40,046 nucleotides of DNA from Bacillota bacterium (GCA_021324255.1 JAJPJL010000081.1:1-40046), one strand, 5' to 3'; positions 7,572-15,885 are shown, counted from the stretch's first letter. Notes: generated from the letters alone by a model not told the origin. A program made the numbers and translations.

Positions 7572-8527
7572 GCACCGCCATCGATGTCGTCGGCGTCGGC
7601 GAGGCCCTGCTCCGCCTGACGCCCGCGGGCGGCGAGATCTTGGAGACGGCCGGCGCGTACGCCGTACATGTCGGCGGCGCGGAAGCGAACGTCTGCGCCA
7701 ACCTGGCCGCGCTCGGCCTCCGCACGGCGTGGATCTCGCGGCTGCCGGCAAACCCGCTCGGGCGGCGCATCGCGGCGACGTTCGGGGGCCTCGGCGTCGA
7801 CGTGCGCGCCGTGGGCTGGGCGCCGGAAGGGCGCGTGGGGTTGATGTTTGTGCAGCCCGCCGCGGCACCGCGAAGCGGCGAGGTCCTCTACTACCGCCTC
7901 GATTCCGCGTTCGCCGGGATCGATCCCGACGACGTCGCGTGGGACATCCTCGACGGCGCGTCGGTCGTGCACCTCACGGGCATCACGCCCGCGCTCGGCC
8001 CGGGGCCGCGCCGGCTCGTCGCGCGTGCGATCGCCGAAGCGCGGCGGCGGGACGTCCGCGTCTCCTTCGACGTGAACTACCGCGTCACGCTGTGGTCGCC
8101 GTCCGTAGCGTGTGAGACCCTGGAGCCCCTGATGCGGGGGCTCGACCTGGTCTTTCTGAACGACCGCGACGCGCTGAGCATCTTCGGCGCGGCGGGCGAC
8201 GCGGACACGGTCGCGGCGTCGCTCCGCCGCCGGTTCGACTGCGCCGTGCTCGTGCTGACCCTCGGGGCGGACGGCGCCGTGGCCCACGACGGCACCGCGC
8301 GCCGGCAGGCCGCGTACGAGGGGCACATCGTGGACCGCATCGGCCGAGGCGACGCGTTTGCCGCCGGATTCCTGTACGGCTACCTCCGCGGCGACATGGA
8401 CGCGGCGCTGCGCTACGGCGCGGCGATGGCGACGCTCAAGCAGACCTACCCCGGCGACATCTGCCGGGCGACGCCCGCCGACATCGACGCCGTGATCGAA
8501 GGACGCGCGGCCGGCTTTCGCCGCTAG
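7568..8527 (+). CDS. kdgK: PfkB-family sugar kinase, probably 2-keto-3-deoxygluconate kinase
   Basis: 319 residues. PfkB ribokinase-fold features: VVGVGEALLRLTP at the N-terminus, the glycine-rich substrate loop HVGGAEANVCANLAALG, SFDVNYRVTLW, and the C-terminal signature DRIGRGDAFAAGF with catalytic base D262. The DRIGxGDAF variant (rather than DTxGAGD) is typical of 2-keto-3-deoxy-sugar kinases. With the dehydratase and aldolase upstream, the product would be KDPG or its epimer, giving a complete (semi-)phosphorylative aldonate route. Start GTG 7568 overlaps the aldolase stop. The stop TAG shares the palindrome CTAG (8524-8527) with the stop of the convergent M28 peptidase. Confidence 0.88.
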   Translation: MSTAIDVVGVGEALLRLTPAGGEILETAGAYAVHVGGAEANVCANLAALGLRTAWISRLPANPLGRRIAATFGGLGVDVRAVGWAPEGRVGLMFVQPAAAPRSGEVLYYRLDSAFAGIDPDDVAWDILDGASVVHLTGITPALGPGPRRLVARAIAEARRRDVRVSFDVNYRVTLWSPSVACETLEPLMRGLDLVFLNDRDALSIFGAAGDADTVAASLRRRFDCAVLVLTLGADGAVAHDGTARRQAAYEGHIVDRIGRGDAFAAGFLYGYLRGDMDAALRYGAAMATLKQTYPGDICRATPADIDAVIEGRAAGFRR

Positions 8528-10338
8528 CGCGCCCGCCGGCGGGACCGGCGGCCGGGCTTCGCGGCCGAGCCGCTCCGGCCGCCCCGCGGCGATTGGCGCG
8601 CCCGGACCTGGCGCGCGGCCCGAACCGGCCGTCGCGCCCGGGACGCGGAAGCCGCCGCCGGCGCACCGGCCGCGGCGAGCCACGCGTCGACCGTCCGGCA
8701 CCCTTGCTGGATCGCGTCGGCAACGGCGTTACGCGCGCGCACGAGATCCACGCGCAAAAACTTCGCCTCATCGCTGTCCGCATCGAGCGCGGCGAGCGTC
8801 CGCGCCGCCTGGAGCCCGGGGAGAAACGTCGTCTCCAGCGCGGGGTCGTGCGCGTATGCCCCGGAGGCGGTGTACGTCGCCGGGACGAGTTGCCGCCCCA
8901 GGGCGTGGATGCAGTCGTTGATCGCCGCCGCCCCCGCGCCGCCGCCGGCGCGGGCCGCCGCGCGGCCGAGGCGCGCGCACAGCGTCTCCAAGCGGGAGGC
9001 CGCGGTCACGGCCGGCGAGAGATCCAGCGCGCCGCCGACCGCGGCGGCCAGCGTCTCCAGCTGCTCCCGCAGGTCCCGCGCCGCCGCGGCGTAGTCGAGC
9101 GGCACGACCGGGTCCGTGAGAATGCGGTCCAGGACCAGCACAAAGACCCGCGTGTCGCGCTCGAGGCGCGCCGCGTCGATCTTGTCCAACGTGTCGTGGG
9201 GTGTGTGCCACCACCACCCGAGCGTTCCGTCTCGTTGCCGCGAGAGCGACCCCAGGATCGACGGCACGCCGGCGCCGAGAAACGACTGGTCCGAGTTGCG
9301 GCCGACCCGGTGTGCGTCCAGTTCCGCCCCCGCGACCTGCCGCACCGCCCACTGTGCGACGCCGGCTGTCTGCGGCATCGAGTTGGTCCCGAAGTCGTCG
9401 GCGTCGATCGCGCCCACGGAGTCGATGTTGACGTGGACGAGGCAGCGGCGGTGCAGGTCCAGCCAGTTCGTGTCCGCGTACCAGGCCGACGACGAGTACC
9501 GCCCGTGCGAGTGGCCGGACCAAAACGCCAGGCGGAGTCCCCGGCGGAGGCGCTTGCGCTGCGGCGCCAGCACGCGCGCCGCCTCCAGCATGGCCGCGTT
9601 GGCGCTGCCGTTGTCCATCGCGCCGACATACCAGCTGTCCAGGTGCCCTGAAAACAGGACAAACCGATCCTCCGCCTCGGGGTGACCGGCCGCGAGATCC
9701 GCGATGACGATCGGCGTCGTCGTCCAGCCCGTCGTGACGGCGGCGGTGGCGTGCACCTCGACCCGCCCGGACCGGCACAGCTCGCGCAGGGCCAGCCCGT
9801 CCTCCCGGGAGACCGACAGCAAGACCGTGTCCGGCAAGTCCGCCGCCGTGCGCCGGGACGGGTTGCCCCACACCGGGGAGCAGCACATTTCGTGCGGATA
9901 CCGCCCGCTGATGCACACCAGCCCGGCGGCGCCCGCCCGCGTGGCGTTGACCGCAAGTTGCGGGGTCGCCCGGCCCTCAACCAGCGCGACGCGGCCACGC
10001 GCGCCCGCCCGCTCGAGCTCCTCGATGCTGCCCCGGCCCGCGTCGACGAGATCCGCGGTCAGCCCCTGAGGCGGCGTCGGCTTCCCCATCGAATGCGTGA
10101 TCACGGACACCGTCCGCTGTTCCGGCGCCTGGACCCGCAGCGTCGCCTCCCCCGGCAGGCTGATATACGCGTCGTGCTTCACGATCTCGGTCGCGTACCC
10201 GAACCCCTTGAGCGCCCGGGCGACGTATTCTGCCGCCGCCGCCTCGTCCGGCGTGCCCGAGAGGCGCGTCCACTGCGCGAGCGTGCGGTTGAACGTCATC
10301 AACTCCGACCGCGATACGGCTTCGAGATCGATGCTCAC
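8524..10338 (-). CDS. M28-family metallopeptidase-like protein with PA domain (paralogue of the one at 31086-32861)
   Basis: 604 residues. Order: N-terminal helical part, PA-type inserted domain (about 100-200), then an M28 zinc-peptidase-like core with FSGHLDSWYVGAMDNGS (first His and bridging Asp), HVNIDS (Asp) and WWWHTPHDTLDKID (final His). Where classical M28 enzymes have the catalytic Glu-Glu pair, this protein reads FWSGHSHGRYSSS, so a His replaces the general-base region; the paralogue has the same change. No signal peptide is evident. The last 40 or so residues are extremely Arg-rich and Lys-poor. I chose GTG 10338 because a GAGGTGAGAG purine run precedes it; the frame is open slightly further upstream. 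Aminopeptidase activity is the family expectation but is uncertain given the substitution. Confidence 0.8.
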   Translation of the reverse strand: MSIDLEAVSRSELMTFNRTLAQWTRLSGTPDEAAAAEYVARALKGFGYATEIVKHDAYISLPGEATLRVQAPEQRTVSVITHSMGKPTPPQGLTADLVDAGRGSIEELERAGARGRVALVEGRATPQLAVNATRAGAAGLVCISGRYPHEMCCSPVWGNPSRRTAADLPDTVLLSVSREDGLALRELCRSGRVEVHATAAVTTGWTTTPIVIADLAAGHPEAEDRFVLFSGHLDSWYVGAMDNGSANAAMLEAARVLAPQRKRLRRGLRLAFWSGHSHGRYSSSAWYADTNWLDLHRRCLVHVNIDSVGAIDADDFGTNSMPQTAGVAQWAVRQVAGAELDAHRVGRNSDQSFLGAGVPSILGSLSRQRDGTLGWWWHTPHDTLDKIDAARLERDTRVFVLVLDRILTDPVVPLDYAAAARDLREQLETLAAAVGGALDLSPAVTAASRLETLCARLGRAAARAGGGAGAAAINDCIHALGRQLVPATYTASGAYAHDPALETTFLPGLQAARTLAALDADSDEAKFLRVDLVRARNAVADAIQQGCRTVDAWLAAAGAPAAASASRARRPVRAARQVRARQSPRGGRSGSAAKPGRRSRRRAR

Positions 10339-10688
10339 CCTCTCACCTCGCCAGGCGCGCGATCGCCCCGGGGAGGTCGGTCCGGGGCGGCGCAAGATGG
10401 GGAACGAATTCGTCGCCTGCCGGCGCGCCGCCTCCGCGCCCCCCGATCTCCGGCGTGCATCGGATGCGAGTAGCGGCAGGAGTCGCGGGCGTCTTGATCA
10501 CGCTCGTCGACCGCACGCCGGCTTCCGGCCGCGCGTTAGGCCGGGCGAACCCCGACGCCGGCAGCGAGACGCACAAATAGCGCGGACGGGCGGCCGCGGT
10601 AGCGCGCGCCGCGTCAGTCCCGGCGCCCGCGCGCGGCGGCGTGGATCGGGGGCGGCGCGGCCTTGCGGGGTCGGCCTGCCGGCCGCCG
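10339..10688. other. Intergenic region, 350 bp, no convincing gene
   Basis: Only overlapping GC-driven frames are seen. A 38-codon frame at 10464-10580 (+) starts with a hydrophobic stretch but lacks a convincing ribosome-binding site. The right edge contains one arm of a 13-bp inverted repeat (10591-10603 with 10688-10700), listed separately. Confidence 0.5.
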
Positions 10689-10700
10689 CTACCGCGGCCG
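10591..10700. repeat. Perfect 13-bp inverted repeat spanning the 3' end of the secreted-protein gene
   Basis: CGGCCGCGGTAGC at 10591-10603 is the exact reverse complement of 10688-10700, with 84 bp between. The right arm includes the TAG stop of the minus-strand gene (10689-10691), so the hairpin would form in its 3' untranslated RNA. It may act as an mRNA-end structure or terminator. Confidence 0.4.
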
Positions 10701-11348
10701 GAACCGAAAGTTGCTGTACTCCGCCTCCAACGACGCCCCGAACCTCGAGGTGTGCACGTACTGATACACGAGCACCCAGGCGCCGGAAAGCCGCTCGTAC
10801 TGTTGGATGGTATCGATGTCGCCCCAGGAGTACCGGACCGTGCCGTCCAGGATGAGGCCGCGATCGTAGTCCACCCATCCGATGAGACCGTGGGGATTGT
10901 TGCGGGGATCCCGGGCCGTTCCCTCGACGAGATAGAATGGGCGGCCGTCGACGAGCCGCCACCCCAGCACCCAGAAATCGAACCGCGACAGAAACTGGGC
11001 CGGCGGTTCGCTCCCTTCGAACAGCCGTCCAATCACAAACCGGTTCAGCGCCCAACACTGCAGCCCGCCGCTGCGGTTCGCGATCTCGACACGCTGGCGG
11101 CCGTCGCGCAACTCGATGCCGCCAGAGAACTCGCAATCCGGCGGGGCGGACACCGGCTTGTTGAGGCGAAACCTGAAGCGCACGTCCGCGCCAGCGACGA
11201 CCGGACCGCGCGCGTTGGCGGTAAGGATGCGTTCCACGACTTGGTCCGACGCCGGGATCACGACGCCGGAGGCGCCGGCGGCGGTGACGGCCGCGGCGAT
11301 GGGCACGACCGCCGCCAGGAGTCCAAACCGCCGGGTCAATCCGCGCAT
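10689..11348 (-). CDS. Secreted protein of unknown function
   Basis: 219 residues from ATG 11348, starting MRGLTRRFGLLAAVVP: an N-terminal basic stretch plus a hydrophobic segment rich in Ala/Val, a likely Sec signal peptide. The mature part is about 190 residues, probably beta-rich, with alternating hydrophobics and many aromatic residues, ending in FRFRPR. The last 80 residues (GLIGWVDYDRGLILDGTVRY, then YERLSGAWVLVYQY) vaguely recall LolA/LolB-like lipoprotein-carrier folds, but I would not assign it. An alternative TTG start at 11366 would merely extend the N-terminus. It is divergent from ctaAB, with a strong hairpin about 55 bp upstream. Confidence 0.65.
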   Translation of the reverse strand: MRGLTRRFGLLAAVVPIAAAVTAAGASGVVIPASDQVVERILTANARGPVVAGADVRFRFRLNKPVSAPPDCEFSGGIELRDGRQRVEIANRSGGLQCWALNRFVIGRLFEGSEPPAQFLSRFDFWVLGWRLVDGRPFYLVEGTARDPRNNPHGLIGWVDYDRGLILDGTVRYSWGDIDTIQQYERLSGAWVLVYQYVHTSRFGASLEAEYSNFRFRPR

Positions 11349-11402
11349 GCCGACCACCAGCCTCAACGATTCGCAGGCGTCTATTGTTCCCGGCCCGGGC
11401 GA

Positions 11403-11462
11403 CGGTTCCTACCGTCACGCGCCCCCCGGCCGCCGCACATCATGCGTGACGGTCTCGAACCG
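11403..11462. repeat. Strong two-tier inverted repeat (16 paired bases) between divergent genes
   Basis: The outer arms CGGTTC (11403-11408) and GAACCG (11457-11462) pair. The inner arms ACCGTCACGC (11411-11420) and GCGTGACGGT (11444-11453) pair perfectly. A 2/3-nt internal loop separates the tiers and the apical loop is 23 nt. It could be a 5'-leader RNA structure of the leftward gene or a regulator-binding site. Confidence 0.5.
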
Positions 11463-11627
11463 CCGGCACGGACGCGAGCCCGGGAGAGGCACCGCCAAGA
11501 CTCCCATGCCCACGTCCGGCGCCGCGTAGCCGGGCGCGCGGCCGGCGGCATCGATCCCCAATCATGTTTCGCGCCGCGATCTCAGCTCGCGCGGGCACGC
11601 CACGCGTTTCGGCATTTCGCCGAGCGC

Positions 11628-11656
11628 TTGTGGCACCAACCGCGGGACGCTAGTAT
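11628..11656 (+). promoter_or_regulatory. Promoter of ctaAB with the start codon 6 nt after the -10 box
   Basis: TTGTGG (11628-11633), a 17-bp spacer and TAGTAT (11651-11656). The GTG start codon is at 11663, only 6 nt past the -10, which is where transcription would begin, so a leaderless mRNA is likely. No Shine-Dalgarno sequence is present upstream of the GTG. Confidence 0.5.
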
Positions 11657-11662
11657 GGTAGG

Positions 11663-13558
11663 GTGCCTCGCCAAGATCAGCGCGCCCGTGCGTCCCCGAA
11701 CGCCGTACCCGCAGTTCGCTGGTATCAGCGGCTTTCGGTCGTCACCGCGATCGCCGCGTACCTCTTGATCCTCCTCGGGGGGCTTGTCCGGATCTCGGGA
11801 TCCGGCATGGCCTGCCCCGACTGGCCGCTCTGCCACGGGCGGCTCATCCCGCCGCTCGAAGGGCCGGTTCTGATCGAGTACGCGCACCGCCTCGTGGCCG
11901 CGTCCGTGAGCGCGCTCGTCCTGATCACGACCGCCGCGGCGGTCATGGCCCGGCGCGCCGTTCGCGGGGCCGCCGCGACCGCCGGCATCGTCGTCGCGCT
12001 GGTGGCGGTGCAGGTCGTGCTCGGCGGCATCACGGTCAAGATGGATTTGACGCCGGCGCTCGTCACCATGCACCTCGGCGTCGCGATGTTGTTCCTGGCC
12101 GGCCTGCTGGCCCAAGCGGTGGTGGCCCTCGAGGTGCCGGCGCAGCCGGCGCCTCTCCGTGTGCGCCGCCTCGCGTTCCTCGCCGCGGCCGCGACGTATC
12201 TCATGGTGCTCATCGGCGGGTTCGTCGGGTCGAGTGCCGCGGCCCTCGCGTGTCCCTCGCTGCCCGCCTGCCGCGGCCCCGTGGTGCTCCCACCGGATTG
12301 GCCGGGACGGCTGCACATGCTGCACCGTGCCTGGGCCGTGATCGTGACGCTGCTCGTGGTTGCAACGGCCGTCGCCGCGTGCCGCTCGGGCCCACGCCGC
12401 GTGGCCGCCGCGGCAACCCTGGCCGCGGCGCTCGTGGTCATGCAGTTCGCGGCGGGCCTGCTGAACGTGGCGACCCGGCTGTCGCCGGCCGTGCAGGGCC
12501 TCCATCTCGGTCTCGCGGCGGCGCTGTTTGGCACCCTGGTGGTCCTCTCGATGCTCGCCGTGCCGCTGCCCGAAGCCCGGGCTGCCGCCGCCGCCCCTGC
12601 GGCACCGCTGCGCACCATCGCCGGCGGCTCCATCGACGATCCCACAGGTGCGCTCCGCTGGTCGCCCGCGGGGCCTTCCGGCGTGCCTCCCGCGGTGGCG
12701 CTGGCGCGCGATTACCTGCAGCTGATGAAGCCGCGCATCATCCTGCTGCTCTTGGTGACGACCGTGACCACCATGGTCGTCGCGACGCCGCACCATCTGT
12801 CGCTGGCCGTGCTTGCGCTGACGGTGCTCGGCGGCACGCTCGCGGCCGGGTCCGCGAACGCCTTTAACATGTATATCGATCGCGATATCGACGCGGTCAT
12901 GCGGCGCACGTGTCTGAGGCCGGTGCCGGCGGGCCGCCTGCGGCCGCGCCAGGCGATCGGCTTTGGAATCGTCACGGGGTCGCTGTCCGTGCTGGTCATG
13001 GCCTGGGGCGTCAACACGCTGAGCGCCGCGCTCTCGACCGCGGGCATCGTCTTCTACGTCGCCGTCTACACGCTCTGGCTCAAGCGCACGACCCCTCAGA
13101 ACATCGTCATCGGGGGGGCCGCCGGAGCGGTGCCGCCGCTCGTCGGGTGGGCGGCCGCGAGCGGCCATCTCGCTCTACCGGCCGTGGCGCTCTTCGCCAT
13201 CGTGTTTCTCTGGACGCCGCCCCACTTTTGGGCGCTGGCGCTGGCCAAGGCTGACGACTACCGTGCGGCGCGGGTGCCGATGCTGCCCGTCGTCAAGGGC
13301 GAGCAAGAGACCCGGCGGCAGATCCTGTGGTATTCGCTCGCGCTGTCCGCGGCCACGCTCGTGCTGTACGCGCCGCTGCACGCCCTGGGGGCCATCTACC
13401 TGGCCGCGGCGGTCATCCTGGATGGCGTCTTTGTGCTGATGGCGTGGGCCGTGTTTGCCGGGCGGGGTCAGCGGGCGGAAATGACCCTCTTTGGGTACTC
13501 GCTTCTCTATCTGGCCCTGCTGTTCGGATCGATGGTGGCGGACCGCCTCATCGGGTAG
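11663..13558 (+). CDS. ctaAB: Fused heme A synthase (CtaA) - protoheme IX farnesyltransferase (CtaB)
   Basis: 631-residue polytopic membrane protein. Residues about 20-305 are CtaA/COX15-type: four conserved heme-ligand histidines (about H75 in EYAHRL, H137, H221 and H281) and two extracytoplasmic cysteine pairs (C51/C57 and C197/C203). Residues about 348-631 are CtaB/COX10-type prenyltransferase: SANAFNMYIDRDIDAVMRR with the Asp-rich Mg-diphosphate motif, LKRTTPQNIVIGGAAGAVPP and FLWTPPHFWALAL. One chain would thus farnesylate heme B to heme O and oxidise it to heme A for an aa3-type oxidase. No oxidase subunit genes are in the window. The linker (about 305-345) is Ala/Pro-rich. The GTG start follows a -10 box directly. 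It is convergent with ogt, with 8 bp between. Confidence 0.92.
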   Translation: MPRQDQRARASPNAVPAVRWYQRLSVVTAIAAYLLILLGGLVRISGSGMACPDWPLCHGRLIPPLEGPVLIEYAHRLVAASVSALVLITTAAAVMARRAVRGAAATAGIVVALVAVQVVLGGITVKMDLTPALVTMHLGVAMLFLAGLLAQAVVALEVPAQPAPLRVRRLAFLAAAATYLMVLIGGFVGSSAAALACPSLPACRGPVVLPPDWPGRLHMLHRAWAVIVTLLVVATAVAACRSGPRRVAAAATLAAALVVMQFAAGLLNVATRLSPAVQGLHLGLAAALFGTLVVLSMLAVPLPEARAAAAAPAAPLRTIAGGSIDDPTGALRWSPAGPSGVPPAVALARDYLQLMKPRIILLLLVTTVTTMVVATPHHLSLAVLALTVLGGTLAAGSANAFNMYIDRDIDAVMRRTCLRPVPAGRLRPRQAIGFGIVTGSLSVLVMAWGVNTLSAALSTAGIVFYVAVYTLWLKRTTPQNIVIGGAAGAVPPLVGWAAASGHLALPAVALFAIVFLWTPPHFWALALAKADDYRAARVPMLPVVKGEQETRRQILWYSLALSAATLVLYAPLHALGAIYLAAAVILDGVFVLMAWAVFAGRGQRAEMTLFGYSLLYLALLFGSMVADRLIG

Positions 13559-13566
13559 CGCTGGTG

Positions 13567-14091
13567 CTACAGGGCGAGCAGCGACGGGATCGCTCCCTCG
13601 TGCTCCAATAGCCGCCGTTTGAGATCGAGGCCGCCCCCGTAGCCGACCAATGACCCGTTGGCGCCCACGACGCGATGACACGGCACGATGAGACACACCG
13701 GGTTGCGGCCGGACGCCAGCCCCACGGCGCGCGCTCCGTGCGGGCTGCCGAGCTTCATGGCCAGCGCCGAGTACGTGCTGACCGAGCCGATGGGGATCCG
13801 CCGCATCGCCTGCCACACGGCGAGCTCGAATGGCGTCCCCCGGAGATCGAGCGCCGGCGATTGAAGCTCGTCGAACCGGCCGGCAAAATACTCGGCGAGC
13901 CACGTCCGCGCGCGGTCGAGATGGGCGCGCGCCTCGGGGGCGTCCGCACCGCGCCGGTTCTCGTCGCTCGCGGCGGGCGATGGTGACGGCCGCGCCCCGC
14001 GCCGGAACTCGAGCGCGCACAGCCCCCGCTCGCTCGCGGCCGCCGCGAGCGGTCCGACGGGCGTCATGATCGTCGTCCGACACACTGCCAT
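13567..14091 (-). CDS. ogt: Methylated-DNA-[protein]-cysteine S-methyltransferase
   Basis: Suicidal repair protein that takes the methyl group from O6-methylguanine onto its active cysteine. 174 residues, normal size. The active site is IVPCHRVV (C138), preceded by the DNA-binding helix-turn-helix with the arginine finger (GARAVGLASGRNP) and followed by the conserved GYGGGLDLKRRLLEHEG. ATG 14091 is chosen because GAGGAGGGG lies about 9 nt upstream. An in-frame ATG at 14115 would add only 8 Arg-rich residues. It lies between ctaAB (convergent) and ndh (divergent). Confidence 0.93.
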   Translation of the reverse strand: MAVCRTTIMTPVGPLAAAASERGLCALEFRRGARPSPSPAASDENRRGADAPEARAHLDRARTWLAEYFAGRFDELQSPALDLRGTPFELAVWQAMRRIPIGSVSTYSALAMKLGSPHGARAVGLASGRNPVCLIVPCHRVVGANGSLVGYGGGLDLKRRLLEHEGAIPSLLAL

Positions 14092-14271
14092 CGACCGGCC
14101 CCTCCTCGGGTCCATTGCCCGCCGTCGAGGTCGCCTCACCCGCCGCGGAGACAGTGCTCGCACCCCAGCGGCAACCCCCTGTCCGTCGCGCCGCCGCGTT
14201 ACCATGTTCAACGCCGGCGCGGCGTTGCCCGCTCCCGGTGCATCGATGCCGGCGGCGGGACGCCTCCACTG

Positions 14272-14282
14272 GATAATATCTT
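14272..14282 (+). promoter_or_regulatory. AT-rich -10 region directly upstream of the type II NADH dehydrogenase
   Basis: GATAATATCTT contains GATAAT (14272-14277) and overlapping alternatives TAATAT and TATCTT. The ATG is at 14289, giving a leader of at most a few nucleotides and no Shine-Dalgarno sequence. I cannot find a good -35. Confidence 0.45.
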
Positions 14283-14288
14283 AAATGT

Positions 14289-15605
14289 ATGGCGTCCCGT
14301 AGACCACGCGTCATCGTCGTCGGAGCGGGCTTCGGCGGGCTCACGGCGGCCCGGCGGCTGGCCCGGTATCCCGTGGACGTGACCGTCATCGATCGCAAGA
14401 ACCACCACACGTTCCAGCCGCTCCTGTACCAGGTCGCCACCACCGTGCTGTCGCCCGGGCAGATCGCGTACCCGATCCGGCGCATCTTTCGCGGGCGGTC
14501 GAACGTCGAGGTGATCCTCGGGGATGTGACCGCGATCGATCTCGCCCGCCGCACCGTGGAGGTCGCCGGCGCGCCGCGCGCCTACGACTACCTCGTCGTG
14601 GCGACCGGTTCGGGGCACTCGTACTTCGGGCATCCCGAATGGGCGGAACTCGCGCCCGGCCTCAAGACGGTCGAAGACGCGATCGAGATCAGGCGGCGCG
14701 TGCTTTTGGCGTTCGAACTGGCCGAGCGTGACGCCGGCGCGGGCGGCGGACCGGACACCCCCGGCCGGGCGCCGGCGTTCGTGGTCGTCGGCGGCGGGCC
14801 GACGGGCGTGGAGCTCGCGGGAGCCCTCGCGGACATCGCGCGCCGCGCCGTGGCGCGGGACTTCACGCGGATCGATCCGATGAGCGCGCGCATCGTGCTG
14901 ATCGAGGCCGGACCCCGTATTCTTCCCGCGTTCCCCGAGGATCTGTCGCGCCGGGCCGCGGACCAGCTCGAGCGCCTCGGCGTGGAGATCCACACCTCGT
15001 CCACCGTCGTGGGGGTGGAGCCCGGCACCGTGCGCACGGCGGAGCGCGCGTTCCCGGCCGCGGTGACCCTCTGGGCGGCCGGCGTTGCCGCGTCGCCCCT
15101 GTCCCGTCAACTCGGCGACGTGGATCGCGGGGGACGCGTTCGGGTCGGCGCGGATCTCAGCCTTCCGGGACATCCGGAGGTGTTCGTCATCGGCGACATC
15201 GCCGCGTGCCCGGCGCCCGGCGGCGGGCTGCTGCCCGCACTGGGGGCGGTCGCAACGCAGCAGGGCCACGCCGCGGCCGAAAATATCCGGCGTGACGTGC
15301 GGGGCGCGGCGCGCCTGCCGTTCCACTACACGGACAAGGGCAACCTCGCCACGATCGGCCGGCGGGCGGCCGTCGCGCAGTTCGGCCGGCTCCACGTCTC
15401 GGGATTCGTGGCCTGGCTCATGTGGCTGCTCGTGCACCTGCTGTTGCTCGTGGGCTTTCGGAATCGCCTGGCCGTCTTGTCCGACTGGGCGTGGGCGTAT
15501 CTCACCAGCGAGCGGAGCGCGCGGCTCATTACGGGAAGCACAACGCTGCCCGGATGGAACGCCGGGACACGCGCACCGGAACGGCGCGTGGGGTCGAGGC
15601 CCTAG
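14289..15605 (+). CDS. ndh: Type II NADH dehydrogenase (NAD(P)/FAD-dependent oxidoreductase)
   Basis: 438 residues. Single-subunit, non-proton-pumping NADH:quinone oxidoreductase. The N-terminal FAD-binding motif is VVGAGFGGLTAARRL, followed by HTFQPLLYQVATTVLSP, typical of NDH-2. The second Rossmann motif VVVGGGPTGVELAGALAD binds NADH. EVFVIGDIAA is the FAD-contacting aspartate motif. The C-terminal amphipathic/hydrophobic segment (VAWLMWLLVHLLLLVGFRN) is the membrane anchor. It is monocistronic by context; ogt is divergent. The probable -10 abuts the start codon. Confidence 0.92.
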   Translation: MASRRPRVIVVGAGFGGLTAARRLARYPVDVTVIDRKNHHTFQPLLYQVATTVLSPGQIAYPIRRIFRGRSNVEVILGDVTAIDLARRTVEVAGAPRAYDYLVVATGSGHSYFGHPEWAELAPGLKTVEDAIEIRRRVLLAFELAERDAGAGGGPDTPGRAPAFVVVGGGPTGVELAGALADIARRAVARDFTRIDPMSARIVLIEAGPRILPAFPEDLSRRAADQLERLGVEIHTSSTVVGVEPGTVRTAERAFPAAVTLWAAGVAASPLSRQLGDVDRGGRVRVGADLSLPGHPEVFVIGDIAACPAPGGGLLPALGAVATQQGHAAAENIRRDVRGAARLPFHYTDKGNLATIGRRAAVAQFGRLHVSGFVAWLMWLLVHLLLLVGFRNRLAVLSDWAWAYLTSERSARLITGSTTLPGWNAGTRAPERRVGSRP

Positions 15606-15822
15606 CCGGACCGGGGCCAGCTCGCCCGTAGCCGGGTCGGCCGGGGGCAAAGCGGATGGCGGTAGCGGAACAGTCACCGAGCCGCCGTGCGCACGCCACC
15701 TCGCGGGGGAGGGGAGGTGGACCCGACGGGGTTCGCCGGCGGGCGCACGAGCGGCCCGATGACCGCCCCACGCACCCGCGACCAGACCGGCGGAAACGGG
15801 TGCGGGCCCAGCGTAGCATGCA

Positions 15823-15877
15823 ACGATGACGGGACGATGACGCGCATTTGCGCGCCCTGCGCGGGCACCGATATACT
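15823..15877 (+). promoter_or_regulatory. Promoter and tandem direct repeats upstream of the two-component operon
   Basis: TTGCGC (15848-15853), an 18-bp spacer and TATACT (15872-15877), with the ATG at 15886, so the mRNA should begin within about two bases of the start codon. Just upstream of the -35, ACGATGACG occurs twice (15823-15831 and 15834-15842) with an 11-bp period. This is the geometry of tandem OmpR/PhoB-type sites, consistent with autoregulation. Confidence 0.5.
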
Positions 15878-15885
15878 GAAATCCC

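Larger units (their letters stand above)
11349..11662. other. Divergent intergenic region between the secreted protein gene and ctaAB
   Basis: It holds a strong two-part inverted repeat at 11403-11462 and the ctaAB promoter at 11628-11656 (both listed separately). No coding frame with a believable start was found. Confidence 0.6.

Noticed and set aside
10464-10580. 38-codon plus-strand frame starting MRVAAGVAGVLITLV, signal-peptide-like
   Set aside because: No ribosome-binding site, no recognisable product, and GC-rich DNA yields many such frames.
10343-11418. Long minus-strand frames overlapping the secreted protein gene
   Set aside because: Arg/Gly/Pro-rich shadow frames without family motifs, in conflict with the better-supported frame 10689-11348.
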